The notes below the pieces were generated by a model. The model did not search any database. It was not told the origin of the DNA and saw only the letters and a program-made list of their open reading frames with translations. This document shows, in pieces, positions 16,490-25,604 of a stretch of 64,000 bases of DNA (position 1 is the first letter of the stretch; each line of letters starts with the position of its first letter). The position numbers and the translations under genes were made by a program. The DNA is taken from assembly GCA_013373015.1 (NCBI GenBank), contig JABXIQ010000012.1, positions 30,515-94,514 on the forward strand, given 5' to 3'. Origin of the DNA: Kangiellaceae bacterium. Lineage in GTDB: Bacteria; Pseudomonadota; Gammaproteobacteria; Enterobacterales; Kangiellaceae.

Positions 16490-18694
16490 ATGAAAAAATT
16501 AACCATTACGCTAGCCGTATTATCAGCATTAAGTTTAACGGCTTGCAACAATGACAAGGCTTCTGAGAAGCCTGTTTCTGAAGTTGAAAAGCAAGAACAG
16601 GCCGCGCCTGAGCAGGCTCAATTGGAATCAAGCTCAGAAGCAACAGCAAACTCTGAGGGCAATCCTTTTTTTGAAGAATGGGATACACCGTATGGTATGC
16701 CACCATTTGATCGCATCAAAACCGAACACTTCAAACCTGCTTTTGAAAAAGCGATTGCAGAAGCACGTAGCGAAATGGATGCTCTGGCTAATAGTAGCGA
16801 AGCCCCGACTTTTGAAAATACCATTGAAAATATGGAATATGGCGGTGCCTTACTGACTAAAGTTGCTAATGTATTTTTTAATCTAACAGGGGCAAATACT
16901 AATCCTGATATGCAGGCTGTTGCGAAAGAAGTTGGCCCAATGCTTTCAGCTTTAGGTGATGATTTTAATTTGAACCCCGATTTATTCAGCCGAGTAGCTG
17001 CAATTTATGATCAGAAAGAATCACTTAATTTGCGTCCTGATCAAGAGCGTTTGCTCGAAGACCGCTACAAGGGATTTGTTCGTGGCGGCGCCAAGTTGAA
17101 TGAAGAGCAGAAAGAACAGCTACGAGAGTATAATAAGCAGTTAACAGAGTTATCGATCAAGTTTGGCGACAATGTGTTGGCAGAAACCAATGATTGGGAA
17201 CTTGTGATTGATAAAAAAGAAGATTTGGCTGGTTTATCAGACGCTTTCATTGAAGCCGCCGCTGATGTTGCTAAAAAGCGTGGCCATGAAGGAAAATGGG
17301 TTATTACCACGCATCGTTCAAGTAAAGATCCTTTCTTGGTTAACTCTACCAATCGTGAATTAAAAGAAAAAGTCTATTACGCTTACACACATCGTGGTGA
17401 TAATGATAATGCCAATGATAATAAAGAGATTGCAGCGAAAATAGCGCAGTTACGTGCTAAAAAAGCACAGTTACTGGGCTATGCTACACATGCTGATTTT
17501 ATTTTAGAAGAGCGTGTGGCAAAGAATGCTGACAATGTGTACAAGCTATTGAATCAAATTTGGCCTGCGGCATTAAAGCAAGCCAAAAATGAAGTTGCTG
17601 AAATGCAGAAGATGATTGAAGAAGAGGGTGGAGACTTCACATTCCAAGCCTCAGACTGGCGTCATTATGCAGAGAAAATCCGTAAAGCAAAGTATGACTT
17701 AGATGAAGAAGCAACTAAGCCATATTTCTCCTTAGAAGCAACTTTGCAAGGTGTTTTCTATATGGCTAACCGCTTATACGGTATGAATTTCAAAGAGCGT
17801 TTCGATCTACCAAAGTATCATGACGATGTGCGAACTTTTGAAATTACCGATAACGAGGGTGAGTTGATAGGCATTTACATTACCGATCATTATGTGCGTG
17901 ACGGTAAGCGTGGCGGCGCTTGGATGAACTCATACCGTAAACAGTATGTGACTCAAGATGGTGAGTTTGTTAAGCCTATTATCGTAAATGTATTGAATTA
18001 TCCTCGTCCTGTAGGTGATGAGTCTACATTGCTGACGTTTGATCAAGCTAGCACTTTATTCCATGAGTTTGGTCATGCTGCTCACGGTTTGCTTTCAGAC
18101 GGTGTTTATCCTTCTCAGACGGGTACTTCTGTACCGCGTGACTTTGTTGAGTTTCCTTCACAAGTACATGAGAACTGGATGACTGAACCCGAAGTCTTAG
18201 CTCAATTTGCTAAGCATTACAAAACTGGTGAAGTGATTCCGCAAGAAATGGTCGATAAAATCCAAGCAGCATCACAACACAATCAAGGTTTTGCAACCAC
18301 TGAATATATGGCGGCAACCTTGTTAGATTTGGCTTGGCACACTCAAGATGGTTCTGAAGTGGTTGATGCTGACGAGTTTGAATCGAAGGTGCTTGGTGAT
18401 TTAGGTTTAATTCCTGAAATTGCACCTCGTTACCGTACGACTTATTTCTCACATATTTTCTCAGGTGGTTATTCAGCAGGTTACTACAGTTATATCTGGT
18501 CAGATATTTTCGGTGCAGATGCTTACCAAGCCTTCCGTGAAAATGGTATTTTTGATAAAGAAACTGCAGGCAAGTTCGTAGAGTTTATTTTATCAACGGG
18601 CGGTACCGATGATCCATTAGAGTTGTACAAGCAGTTCCGTGGTAAAGAGGCCGATCCAAAATACTTGCTTAAAAGTCGTGGTTTGATTGATTAA
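16490..18694 (+). CDS. M3 family metallopeptidase lipoprotein (Dcp/oligopeptidase A-like)
   Basis: 734 residues. A lipoprotein signal with lipobox LTAC puts Cys19 at the membrane, followed by an acidic linker. The M3 zinc site is intact: H525-E526-F-G-H529 with the third ligand E554 in DFVEFPSQ. The family's C-terminal substrate-binding segment (FSHIFSGGYSAGYYSYIWSDIFGADAY) is also present. It should trim short peptides from the C-terminus (peptidyl-dipeptidase type) in the periplasm or at the envelope. An AAAGG ribosome site precedes the ATG, and a strong terminator follows. Confidence 0.9.
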   Translation: MKKLTITLAVLSALSLTACNNDKASEKPVSEVEKQEQAAPEQAQLESSSEATANSEGNPFFEEWDTPYGMPPFDRIKTEHFKPAFEKAIAEARSEMDALANSSEAPTFENTIENMEYGGALLTKVANVFFNLTGANTNPDMQAVAKEVGPMLSALGDDFNLNPDLFSRVAAIYDQKESLNLRPDQERLLEDRYKGFVRGGAKLNEEQKEQLREYNKQLTELSIKFGDNVLAETNDWELVIDKKEDLAGLSDAFIEAAADVAKKRGHEGKWVITTHRSSKDPFLVNSTNRELKEKVYYAYTHRGDNDNANDNKEIAAKIAQLRAKKAQLLGYATHADFILEERVAKNADNVYKLLNQIWPAALKQAKNEVAEMQKMIEEEGGDFTFQASDWRHYAEKIRKAKYDLDEEATKPYFSLEATLQGVFYMANRLYGMNFKERFDLPKYHDDVRTFEITDNEGELIGIYITDHYVRDGKRGGAWMNSYRKQYVTQDGEFVKPIIVNVLNYPRPVGDESTLLTFDQASTLFHEFGHAAHGLLSDGVYPSQTGTSVPRDFVEFPSQVHENWMTEPEVLAQFAKHYKTGEVIPQEMVDKIQAASQHNQGFATTEYMAATLLDLAWHTQDGSEVVDADEFESKVLGDLGLIPEIAPRYRTTYFSHIFSGGYSAGYYSYIWSDIFGADAYQAFRENGIFDKETAGKFVEFILSTGGTDDPLELYKQFRGKEADPKYLLKSRGLID

Positions 18695-18715
18695 TAGCAT
18701 TTTGATTTAGCAGTC

Positions 18716-18751
18716 AAAAAACCGTTATAGAGCAATCTATGGCGGTTTTTT
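18716..18751 (+). terminator. Intrinsic terminator of the M3 peptidase gene
   Basis: AAAAACCGTTATAG pairs with CTATGGCGGTTTTT through two G-T wobbles, with a six-base loop (AGCAAT) followed by a T run. It begins 21 bases after the stop. Confidence 0.85.
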
Positions 18752-18801
18752 CTTTTGTCAGCTTTAAATCTGAGTTATAAAGACGTTAAAAGGAGAATAT
18801 T

Positions 18802-19038
18802 ATGCCGATCAGTCAAGAGTTACTCGAAGAGATTAAAATATTGTCGTTGTTTAATCTAGAAACAACACAGCAAGGTATTAAAGTACATTCGGATGCGGCA
18901 AATGGCTGTATCAACGCGGCTCAGCGTTTGTATGATAAAGGTATTCTGAGCCTACCCGACGGGGGTTATTTAACCGATCTGGGGCATGAAGCGGCCGAGC
19001 ATGCGCAAACTTTATTAAGTATTCTAAAACAGTCATAG
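18802..19038 (+). CDS. TIGR02647-like conserved small protein
   Basis: 78 residues, behind AAAGGAG at good distance. The pattern LFNLETTQQGIKVHSDA, a central helix with AAQRLYDKG and the end GGYLTDLGHEAAEHAQTLLSIL match from memory the TIGR02647 family of small gammaproteobacterial proteins. The predicted winged-helix-like shape suggests nucleic-acid binding, but no function is established. It stands alone after the M3 peptidase terminator. Confidence 0.7.
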   Translation: MPISQELLEEIKILSLFNLETTQQGIKVHSDAANGCINAAQRLYDKGILSLPDGGYLTDLGHEAAEHAQTLLSILKQS

Positions 19039-19122
19039 CTAAGTGGTTTGGATTGCAAATTGCTTTGACGTCTTATTCACAGCATAAGGGGTACTATTAA
19101 CGAAATCACTAACGGTTTTGTT

Positions 19123-19683
19123 ATGTTTTATAAACGACTTTTCATAAGTACCCCAAGGCAAGGAAGCCTGTTTTTTTGCACTATTATTGCTTGTAGTCTT
19201 ATGCTTTCAGCATGTTCTTCATATCCTCCAATTCGTACCGCTGAAAATGTTGATCTTAGCCGCTTTATGGGCAAATGGTATGTGATAGCTAACATTCCTA
19301 CCTTCATTGAAAAGGGCGCGCATAATGCTGTGGAAACTTATCAACTTGATCAGGATGGTAATATATTAACCACCTTTAGATTTAATCAAGACAGCTTTGA
19401 CGGTGAAGAAAAAATTTATAATCCAAAAGGCTTTGTGTGGGATAAAACATCAAATGCAGTTTGGGGAATGCAATTTATCTGGCCAATTGAAATGGAATAC
19501 CGCATTGTCTATCTTTCAACGGATTACCAACAAACTATCATAGGGCGTAGCGAAAGAGATTATGTGTGGATCATGGCTCGCACACCGACAATATCTGCTC
19601 AGCATTATCAAAAACTGTTACAAATTGTTGCTGATGAAGGCTACGATATAACTAAAGTGCAACCCATTCCGCAAAAATGGTAA
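19123..19683 (+). CDS. Bacterial lipocalin lipoprotein (Blc-like), copy 1
   Basis: 186 residues. The N-terminal signal ends in lipobox LSAC (Cys at about residue 31). The lipocalin first motif GxW is in DLSRFMGKWYVIANIP, and the later SERDYVWIMARTP is the Blc-type closing region. It binds hydrophobic ligands such as lysophospholipids or fatty acids, anchored in the outer membrane. The start is the first ATG with a usable signal peptide; no clear ribosome site is seen. A second, different lipocalin lies at 38.7 kb. Confidence 0.85.
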   Translation: MFYKRLFISTPRQGSLFFCTIIACSLMLSACSSYPPIRTAENVDLSRFMGKWYVIANIPTFIEKGAHNAVETYQLDQDGNILTTFRFNQDSFDGEEKIYNPKGFVWDKTSNAVWGMQFIWPIEMEYRIVYLSTDYQQTIIGRSERDYVWIMARTPTISAQHYQKLLQIVADEGYDITKVQPIPQKW

Positions 19684-19808
19684 TTCATTAGTTTTATTTA
19701 TGATAGACCTTAGAAATGATCCTGTGAGTTGACTTAAAACTGTCATCAAATAAGCGTAAAATTCTCCTTGCGGTAAACAACAACCTGCATAAGCTGAAGG
19801 AGAAAGAG

Positions 19809-19889
19809 ATGAACGAACAACTAGAAGGTGCATTAGAAGTAGTAATCGCATTCTTAGTGGTCGCCACTCTAATTATTGCTGTTTTATAA
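19809..19889 (+). CDS. 26-residue single-helix membrane microprotein
   Basis: A short frame behind a near-ideal ribosome site (GAAGGAG, eight bases before the ATG). The product starts MNEQLEGALE and continues as a hydrophobic helix rich in Val, Leu, Ile and Ala (VVIAFLVVATLIIAVL) to its end, so it would be a single-pass membrane microprotein with an acidic N-terminus. It resembles accessory subunits such as KdpF or CydX only in size and character, not sequence. A weak 6-bp hairpin (19903-19921) follows. It lies alone in the 447-base gap between the lipocalin and the next exported protein; bases 19922-20130 show nothing else. Confidence 0.55.
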   Translation: MNEQLEGALEVVIAFLVVATLIIAVL

Positions 19890-20130
19890 CAGGCGTTTGG
19901 TAGAGGGCAATTCTGGCCCTCATCTGATTTTCGTAATTTCAATTTCTTATCTTAATTACATGAAATCCTTTAACACTTGATTGTCGCAACTTAGTAAAAT
20001 TAACATTTACTATTCACTTCATAAAGCTAACATTAAATTGTCAACCCATTCACATAATTGCACTTTTCGACAAATTGGCGTATTTTTGACCTAATACCGT
20101 TTTTTCGTATCAATTCTTGACGAGGTGTTT

Positions 20131-20847
20131 ATGAGAGTTACGCTTTTGATGAAGACACCTATGAGAAAAGCATTGTTTTCCTTGCTTATCTCTGTCTACG
20201 GTTATCTTTTTTTAATAACATTAAGCGTATTTTCCTTATTCCAACCTGCAAGTGCTAGCGATGATCGCTTCAGTTGGCACCCTCACTTTGTAGAGCCTAC
20301 GGTCGTTGAGCAGTTTATTTATGGCGGCTATACAGCCCCTGCATCCTTTAACAACCATCTTAAAAAATTATATCAACGTGATGTAGAAGAATTTGAGTTT
20401 GATGCTGATTTAACCCAGATTTTGACTACAGGGAAAAAGGTTATTGAGCAAGGTTTGCAATTTGATACCGTTGATGAACAATGGATTGAATATCAATGGA
20501 TTGTTGTGGATTATCTTTTTGATTATGAGCAATCATACTCAAAAGTTGGCCTAATTCCTGCTAGCGAGCAGTCTATCTGGCCAAATGACTTTAGCGATTT
20601 TGCCGGCCGAGAAGGTATTTTCAAAGAATTGGCTTCAGAAAATCAGCGACACCCCAAAAAGAGCTGTTTGGTGGATAGTCAATTTGGGATATGTGTATAT
20701 AACTATATTTATCTTTCGCCAAAAGAATTAGAGGCTATGCAAGATGACGTTGCAGGAAACTCTTCCACATCCTATCAAGATTTAGCAAACATTATTAAAC
20801 AAGCTTTATCGGAAAACAAAGGATTGTTGTTTATTGGACTCAACTGA
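20131..20847 (+). CDS. Exported protein of unknown function
   Basis: 238 residues from ATG 20131, which has CGAGG just upstream; a GTG six bases earlier or ATGs at 20152 and 20161 are alternatives. The N-terminus is a signal peptide (MRKALFSLLISVYGYLFLITL..., cleavage probably after ASA). The mature part is acidic and aromatic-rich with no recognised domain; two cysteines (KSCLVDSQFGICVY) may form a disulfide. Its last 14 bases overlap the start of the FemAB-like gene in another frame, which suggests translational coupling. Confidence 0.6.
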   Translation: MRVTLLMKTPMRKALFSLLISVYGYLFLITLSVFSLFQPASASDDRFSWHPHFVEPTVVEQFIYGGYTAPASFNNHLKKLYQRDVEEFEFDADLTQILTTGKKVIEQGLQFDTVDEQWIEYQWIVVDYLFDYEQSYSKVGLIPASEQSIWPNDFSDFAGREGIFKELASENQRHPKKSCLVDSQFGICVYNYIYLSPKELEAMQDDVAGNSSTSYQDLANIIKQALSENKGLLFIGLN

Positions 20848-21988
20848 AAAACAGCTGACTCTCAAGCCCGTTACCAGCATACAGAATATTGAACAAGAGC
20901 AGTGGAATGCTCTTCATCTGTCATCCGATTCTGATAATCCGTTTAGCGACTACCGCTTTTTACTAGCTTTGGAACAATCTCAGTCCATAAGTGCTGAGAC
21001 GGGCTGGCAACCTTTTCATTTAGCTTTTTGGTGTGAAGATGAATTGATAGCTGTCATGCCTAGCTATATCAAAAATCACTCTTATGGTGAGTTTGTGTTT
21101 GATTGGTCTTGGGCCGATGCTTATCAAAGACATGAAATAGCGTACTATCCAAAGTTACTTACGGCGATCCCTTTAACACCAATTTCAGGAGCAAGATTGC
21201 TATCTAAAGGACTTACCCAGCAACAAGCGGCTAAGATACGAGAGGCGATTTTTGTTCTTTGTCATCAACATAATTTTAGTTCTTGGCATATCAATTTCGT
21301 GAAGCCTGGTCAGTTATCACTCTTTGAGCATAAAAATATACTCAAGCGCTATGATTTACAATTTCATTGGCATAATCAGAATTACCGAACCTTTGATGAT
21401 TTTTTGACTCAGTTGAAGCCAAAGAAGCGTAAGAATATTCGCCAAGAACGGCGTAAAGTAAAGGAACAGGGTTGGATCTTTAAGTGGTTAACGGGAGTTC
21501 AAGCAACAAACAGTGATTGGCAGCTATTCTATCGAATGTATCAAGATACTTTTGATAAAAAAGGCAATTGGGCGCAGTTGAAAGAAGAATTTTTCAAGCA
21601 AGTAGCTAGTTTAATGCCAGAACAGGTACTTTTACTTTTTGCATATCAACAAGGAAACCCTAAAGCGGGCGCTTTTTTTATGCGCTCTGATAAAGTCCTG
21701 TATGGACGCTATTGGGGGGCGTTAGAGAAAAGCTCCTGCTTACACTTTGAAACTTGTTATTATCAAGGTATTGATTATGCCATTAAGCATGGACTTGAAG
21801 TTTTTGAACCAGGAGCTCAAGGGCAACACAAGTTAGCACGGGGTTTTATTCCTGTTTCAACCTTTTCTTGCCATTTTATAGAACATGCTGCTTTTCGAGA
21901 GGCGATAGAGGTTTTTTTACAGCAAGAGGATCATTATCACCAACAGTCACTCGCGTACAATAGGATACATAACTCTTATAAAGATTAG
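20834..21988 (+). CDS. FemAB/GNAT-like protein (DUF482, peptidogalycan biosynthesis family)
   Basis: 384 residues starting at TTG within the end of the upstream gene. It has the features of the COG3146 (DUF482) family: LKPKKRKNIRQERRKVKEQG, then WQLFYRMYQDTFDKKG, and the acyltransferase-like end YYQGIDYAIKHGLEVFEPGAQGQHKLARGF. The fold is a double GNAT domain as in FemX/FemAB aminoacyl transferases, but no substrate is known for this family. No signal peptide, so cytoplasmic. Overlap with the exported-protein gene argues for co-translation. Confidence 0.8.
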   Translation: MDSTEKQLTLKPVTSIQNIEQEQWNALHLSSDSDNPFSDYRFLLALEQSQSISAETGWQPFHLAFWCEDELIAVMPSYIKNHSYGEFVFDWSWADAYQRHEIAYYPKLLTAIPLTPISGARLLSKGLTQQQAAKIREAIFVLCHQHNFSSWHINFVKPGQLSLFEHKNILKRYDLQFHWHNQNYRTFDDFLTQLKPKKRKNIRQERRKVKEQGWIFKWLTGVQATNSDWQLFYRMYQDTFDKKGNWAQLKEEFFKQVASLMPEQVLLLFAYQQGNPKAGAFFMRSDKVLYGRYWGALEKSSCLHFETCYYQGIDYAIKHGLEVFEPGAQGQHKLARGFIPVSTFSCHFIEHAAFREAIEVFLQQEDHYHQQSLAYNRIHNSYKD

Positions 21989-22076
21989 CTCTTATAAAAA
22001 AGTGAGCTTTTGGCAAACTTTTGCTATCGTGTAGGACATATTTGAAGTGCTTTATAACTATACCTAGTTTATATCT

Positions 22077-22655
22077 ATGAAATCGATCAGTAAAATTTTT
22101 ATTCAGGGCTTATTTGCGATTTTGCCTGTAGTTTTGACCATTGCCTTTATTATTTGGCTTGTCAGCACGTTAGAAACTTATTTGAAGCAAGTTATTCTGT
22201 TGGTGATATCCGAGCAGAGTTATTGGCCTGGCTTGGGCTTGCTGGTTGGGATTGTGTTGATTTTTGCTCTTGGTTTATTGATCAAGGCTTATCTTGGACA
22301 GGTTATTGTCAATGCTCTCAATCGCTTGATGGAGCGAATTCCTTTAGTTGGTGCAATTTATAATGCTTTTAATGATATGGTAAAGTTTTTGTCGCCCTCT
22401 GGTGAGAAAGACCTCAAGCAAGCCGTTTTATTGGAGTTGCAGCCTGGAGTTGAAGTGATTGGATTTATTACCAGTAACGATGAGGCTATTGGTGATAGAC
22501 AAGGTTTGGTGGCTGTGTATGTCCCGCTGAGTTATCAAATTGGTGGATTAACCATTTTTATGCCAAAGGATAAGTGTAAAGAGTTAGATATGCCTGCTAG
22601 CGAAGCCATGAAAAAGGTGTTAACCGCCTCGATGACACAAGAAAAAAAGAATTAA
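22077..22655 (+). CDS. DUF502 family inner-membrane protein
   Basis: 192 residues. Two transmembrane helices (about 9-32, FIQGLFAILPVVLTIAFIIWLV, and 49-72, GLGLLVGIVLIFALGLLI) are followed by the family signature RIPLVGAIYNAFNDMVKFL and a soluble C-terminal domain with VYVPLSYQIGGLTIFMP. DUF502 members are small membrane proteins of unknown function. The gene is monocistronic here, between the FemAB-like gene and the SulP transporter. Confidence 0.85.
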   Translation: MKSISKIFIQGLFAILPVVLTIAFIIWLVSTLETYLKQVILLVISEQSYWPGLGLLVGIVLIFALGLLIKAYLGQVIVNALNRLMERIPLVGAIYNAFNDMVKFLSPSGEKDLKQAVLLELQPGVEVIGFITSNDEAIGDRQGLVAVYVPLSYQIGGLTIFMPKDKCKELDMPASEAMKKVLTASMTQEKKN

Positions 22656-22725
22656 AAGAAGGTTTATTAACCCGTTAGAAAACAAGCTAATATGTTGACT
22701 GACGAGGCTATATATTCTTGCGCAT

Positions 22726-22754
22726 TTGAGTTCGTGGTGCGACTTCTGTAGAAT
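22726..22754 (+). promoter_or_regulatory. Sigma70 promoter of the SulP transporter gene
   Basis: TTGAGT and TAGAAT separated by exactly 17 bases, followed by a GC-rich start region. The start codon is about 60 bases downstream. Each hexamer has five of six consensus bases. Confidence 0.6.
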
Positions 22755-22815
22755 TCGCGCCCTTTAAGGCGATAGCTTAGAGCATCGTCACATATTCCAC
22801 TATCGCGAGAATTTC

Positions 22816-24378
22816 ATGATTGAGCTTATCACCAAGAAATCAGCAAGCCTAAAAGACGATATTTTATCCGGTCTAACTGTAGCTTTAGCACTTGTGCCTG
22901 AAGCTGTTGCCTTTGCATTTGTAGCTGGTGTTGAGCCTTTAGTTGGTTTATATGCCGCCTTTATGGTTGGTTTGATTACTTCTGTCTTTGGCGGTCGTCC
23001 AGGTATGATTTCAGGAGCTACAGGCGCTTTGGCTGTAGTGATGGTGGCCTTGGTTGCCGATCACGGCGTTGAATACCTCTTTGCCACAGTGGTATTGATG
23101 GGGATTATTCAGATGTTGGCGGGCTGGTTAGGGTTAGGTAAGTTTATCCGAATGGTGCCGCATCCTGTCATGCTTGGCTTTGTTAATGGTTTAGCCATTG
23201 TGATTTTCCTAGCTCAATTAAGCCAGTTTGGTGATGCCAATACAGAAGGGTGGCTCGCAGGCACCTCTTTGCAGGGTAGCGTGATCGATGTGGGCTGGAT
23301 GCAAGGGCAATCTTTGTACATGATGTTAGGGTTAGTATTCTTAACGATGCTAATCATCCATTTCTTGCCAAAGTTAACCAAAGCGGTTCCTTCATCATTA
23401 GCGGCAATTATTATTGTTTCGGTCTTAGTTATCGGGCTTGATTTACCCACTAAAGTGGTTGGTGATGTCGCATCGATTGGAGGCGGCTTTCCACAATTTC
23501 ATATCCCAAGAGTGCCTTTTACTTGGGAAACCTTATGGATTATTTTACCTTACTCTTTGATTTTAGCGGCTATTGGTCTGATTGAGTCTTTGTTAACATT
23601 ACGCTTGATCGATGAAATCACAGAAACTCGTGGCCGTGGCAATAAAGAATGTTTTGCACAAGGTCTAGCCAATACAACCACTGGTTTTTTTGGTGGTATG
23701 GGCGGTTGCGCCATGATTGGTCAAAGTATGATCAACGTCAATTCTGGTGGGCGAGGGCGTCTTTCAGGTATTACAGCGGCGTTGGCATTGCTTGCCTTTA
23801 TTTTATTTGCTTCGTCACTTATTGAGAAAATTCCCTTAGCTGCGTTAGTTGGTGTGATGTTTATTGTGGTTATTGGTACATTTGAATGGTCAAGTTTTCG
23901 TATCATGCGCAAGATTCCGCGCACTGATGCTTTTGTATTAGTGACCGTTTCTATTGTTACTGTATTAACAGACTTGGCCATTGCGGTATTTGTGGGTGTG
24001 ATTTTGTCGGCGCTGGTTTTTGCTTGGGAGAGCGCGAAAAGGGTACGAGTTCGCCGAAGCGAAAAAGACGGTATGGCGTTTTATACCGTGAGCGGACCGT
24101 TATTTTTTGGCTCGACTACCCACTTTGCTGAAAAGTTCTCTGCTCGTGATGATCTTGATGAAGTTTATATTGATTTTGCCGACTCACGGGTGTGGGATCA
24201 CTCTGGTATCGAGGTGATTGATGCTTTAGCCGAGCGTTACCAAAAAGCTGGCAAAAAGTTACATTTACTGCATTTAAGTCCAGAATGTAAAGCATTGATG
24301 AAAAAAGCGGGTGATTTAGTCGAGCAGAATGCAGTTGAAGATCCGCGTTACTATGTAGCTGATGACGAGTTGGGTTAA
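22816..24378 (+). CDS. SulP-family anion transporter with STAS domain
   Basis: 520 residues. The membrane part (about 15-410) carries the SulP opening signature ILSGLTVALALVPEAVAFAFVAGVEPLVGLYAA and the motif GMGGCAMIGQSMINVNSGGRGRLSG. The C-terminal STAS domain (about 415-515) includes VYIDFADSRVWDHSGIEVIDAL. Members move sulfate, bicarbonate or dicarboxylates across the inner membrane. No sulfur or carbon-fixation gene is adjacent, so the anion cannot be assigned. It is monocistronic, with its own promoter and a terminator about 30 bases after the stop. Confidence 0.9.
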   Translation: MIELITKKSASLKDDILSGLTVALALVPEAVAFAFVAGVEPLVGLYAAFMVGLITSVFGGRPGMISGATGALAVVMVALVADHGVEYLFATVVLMGIIQMLAGWLGLGKFIRMVPHPVMLGFVNGLAIVIFLAQLSQFGDANTEGWLAGTSLQGSVIDVGWMQGQSLYMMLGLVFLTMLIIHFLPKLTKAVPSSLAAIIIVSVLVIGLDLPTKVVGDVASIGGGFPQFHIPRVPFTWETLWIILPYSLILAAIGLIESLLTLRLIDEITETRGRGNKECFAQGLANTTTGFFGGMGGCAMIGQSMINVNSGGRGRLSGITAALALLAFILFASSLIEKIPLAALVGVMFIVVIGTFEWSSFRIMRKIPRTDAFVLVTVSIVTVLTDLAIAVFVGVILSALVFAWESAKRVRVRRSEKDGMAFYTVSGPLFFGSTTHFAEKFSARDDLDEVYIDFADSRVWDHSGIEVIDALAERYQKAGKKLHLLHLSPECKALMKKAGDLVEQNAVEDPRYYVADDELG

Positions 24379-24408
24379 ATCCCTAATAGCACTAAAAGCA
24401 TACTTCCT

Positions 24409-24444
24409 AAAGCCCTTAGCTGTTATACTCTAGGGGCTTTTTTT
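24409..24444 (+). terminator. Intrinsic terminator after the SulP gene
   Basis: AAAGCCCTTAG pairs with CTAGGGGCTTT (one T-G wobble) around a ten-base loop, followed by a T run. Confidence 0.85.
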
Positions 24445-24458
24445 AATAAGAATTAACT

Positions 24459-25475
24459 ATGTCGCAATCATTTGATCTTGAACAAGCACACGCATCTCAA
24501 CAGCATCCTTTTGAAAAGCTGACTCCAGATTTTGTATTAGATGCGGTTGAGAGTTTTGGCTATGTTAGTGATGGTCGAATGCTAACGCTCAACAGTTATG
24601 AGAACCGTGTTTATCAAATTGGTATTGAAGATAAAGAACCTATAATTGCCAAGTTTTATCGCCCTAACCGATGGTCAACTATACAAATCCTTGAAGAGCA
24701 TCAATTTTGTGATGAACTTGTTGAGCATGAGCTACCAGTGGTTGCACCTATTAAAATCGACGGACAGAGTTTATTTCATTACCAAGGATTCGACATTGCC
24801 TTTTTTAAGCGCCGTGGTGGTTATGCTCCAGAGCTAGATAATCTCGACAACCTATTTACTATGGGACGTTTTTTAGGACGTATTCATGCTATAGGTAAAG
24901 CAAAATCTTATCAATGCCGGCCAACCTTGGATGTTGATGGTTTTGGTCGTGACAGTGTTGATTATATCATTGAACATGCTGTGCCAATGGAACTAAAAAC
25001 AGCCTATCAAACTTTGGCAGAAGATGTTTTAGGTCAAATTTATAGTATCTGGAATGATTACGGAGCGGTTGAGACGATACGCACTCACGGTGACTGTCAT
25101 CCTGGCAATATTTTATGGCGTGATGATAACCCCCATTTTGTCGATTTTGATGATTCGCGTATGGCGCCAGCGGTACAGGATATATGGATGCTGTTATCAG
25201 GCGATCGTTCAAGTCAACTAAGTCAGTTATCTGAAATCATAGATGGCTATCAAGAGTTTTGTGATTTTAATAGCCGAGAGTTACGGTTGGTTGAATGTTT
25301 ACGAACTTTGCGTATGTTGCATCATTCAGCTTGGATTGCACAACGTTGGCAAGATCCAGCCTTCCCACAAGCCTTTCCTTGGTTCAATAGCATGAACTAT
25401 TGGGAGCAACAGATCCTTGACTTGCGAGTTCAGTTTGCTGAGCTACAAGAACCAGCGTTAACTTTGAGCTTTTAG
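24459..25475 (+). CDS. srkA: Stress response Ser/Thr kinase SrkA (YihE/RdoA)
   Basis: 338 residues, close to the E. coli length. The opening LTPDFVLDAVESFGYVSDGRMLTLNSYENRVYQ and FYRPNRWS are characteristic of SrkA. The aminoglycoside-phosphotransferase-type catalytic loop THGDCHPGNILW (catalytic Asp) and metal-binding VDFDDSRMAP follow. SrkA is a cytoplasmic kinase linked to Cpx stress and protection from death signalling. In enterobacteria it sits before dsbA; here the neighbours are a SulP transporter and an NlpC/P60 lipoprotein, so that link is lost. Confidence 0.9.
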   Translation: MSQSFDLEQAHASQQHPFEKLTPDFVLDAVESFGYVSDGRMLTLNSYENRVYQIGIEDKEPIIAKFYRPNRWSTIQILEEHQFCDELVEHELPVVAPIKIDGQSLFHYQGFDIAFFKRRGGYAPELDNLDNLFTMGRFLGRIHAIGKAKSYQCRPTLDVDGFGRDSVDYIIEHAVPMELKTAYQTLAEDVLGQIYSIWNDYGAVETIRTHGDCHPGNILWRDDNPHFVDFDDSRMAPAVQDIWMLLSGDRSSQLSQLSEIIDGYQEFCDFNSRELRLVECLRTLRMLHHSAWIAQRWQDPAFPQAFPWFNSMNYWEQQILDLRVQFAELQEPALTLSF

Positions 25476-25604
25476 TTGTTAAGCCTAAATAAAGTGTTAG
25501 TTAAAGAAATCAAAGGGTTATCTTAAACTTATAGAATCACTATAAAGTGTAAATTTGTGTGCTGGTTTAGTGTAAATTCAGTTTTCTCATGCTAATCTCA
25601 GCAT

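Noticed and set aside
19729..19762. TTGACT...TAAAAT upstream of the 26-residue microprotein
   Set aside because: The spacer is 22 bases; not acceptable for sigma70, though the real promoter could still be in this gap.
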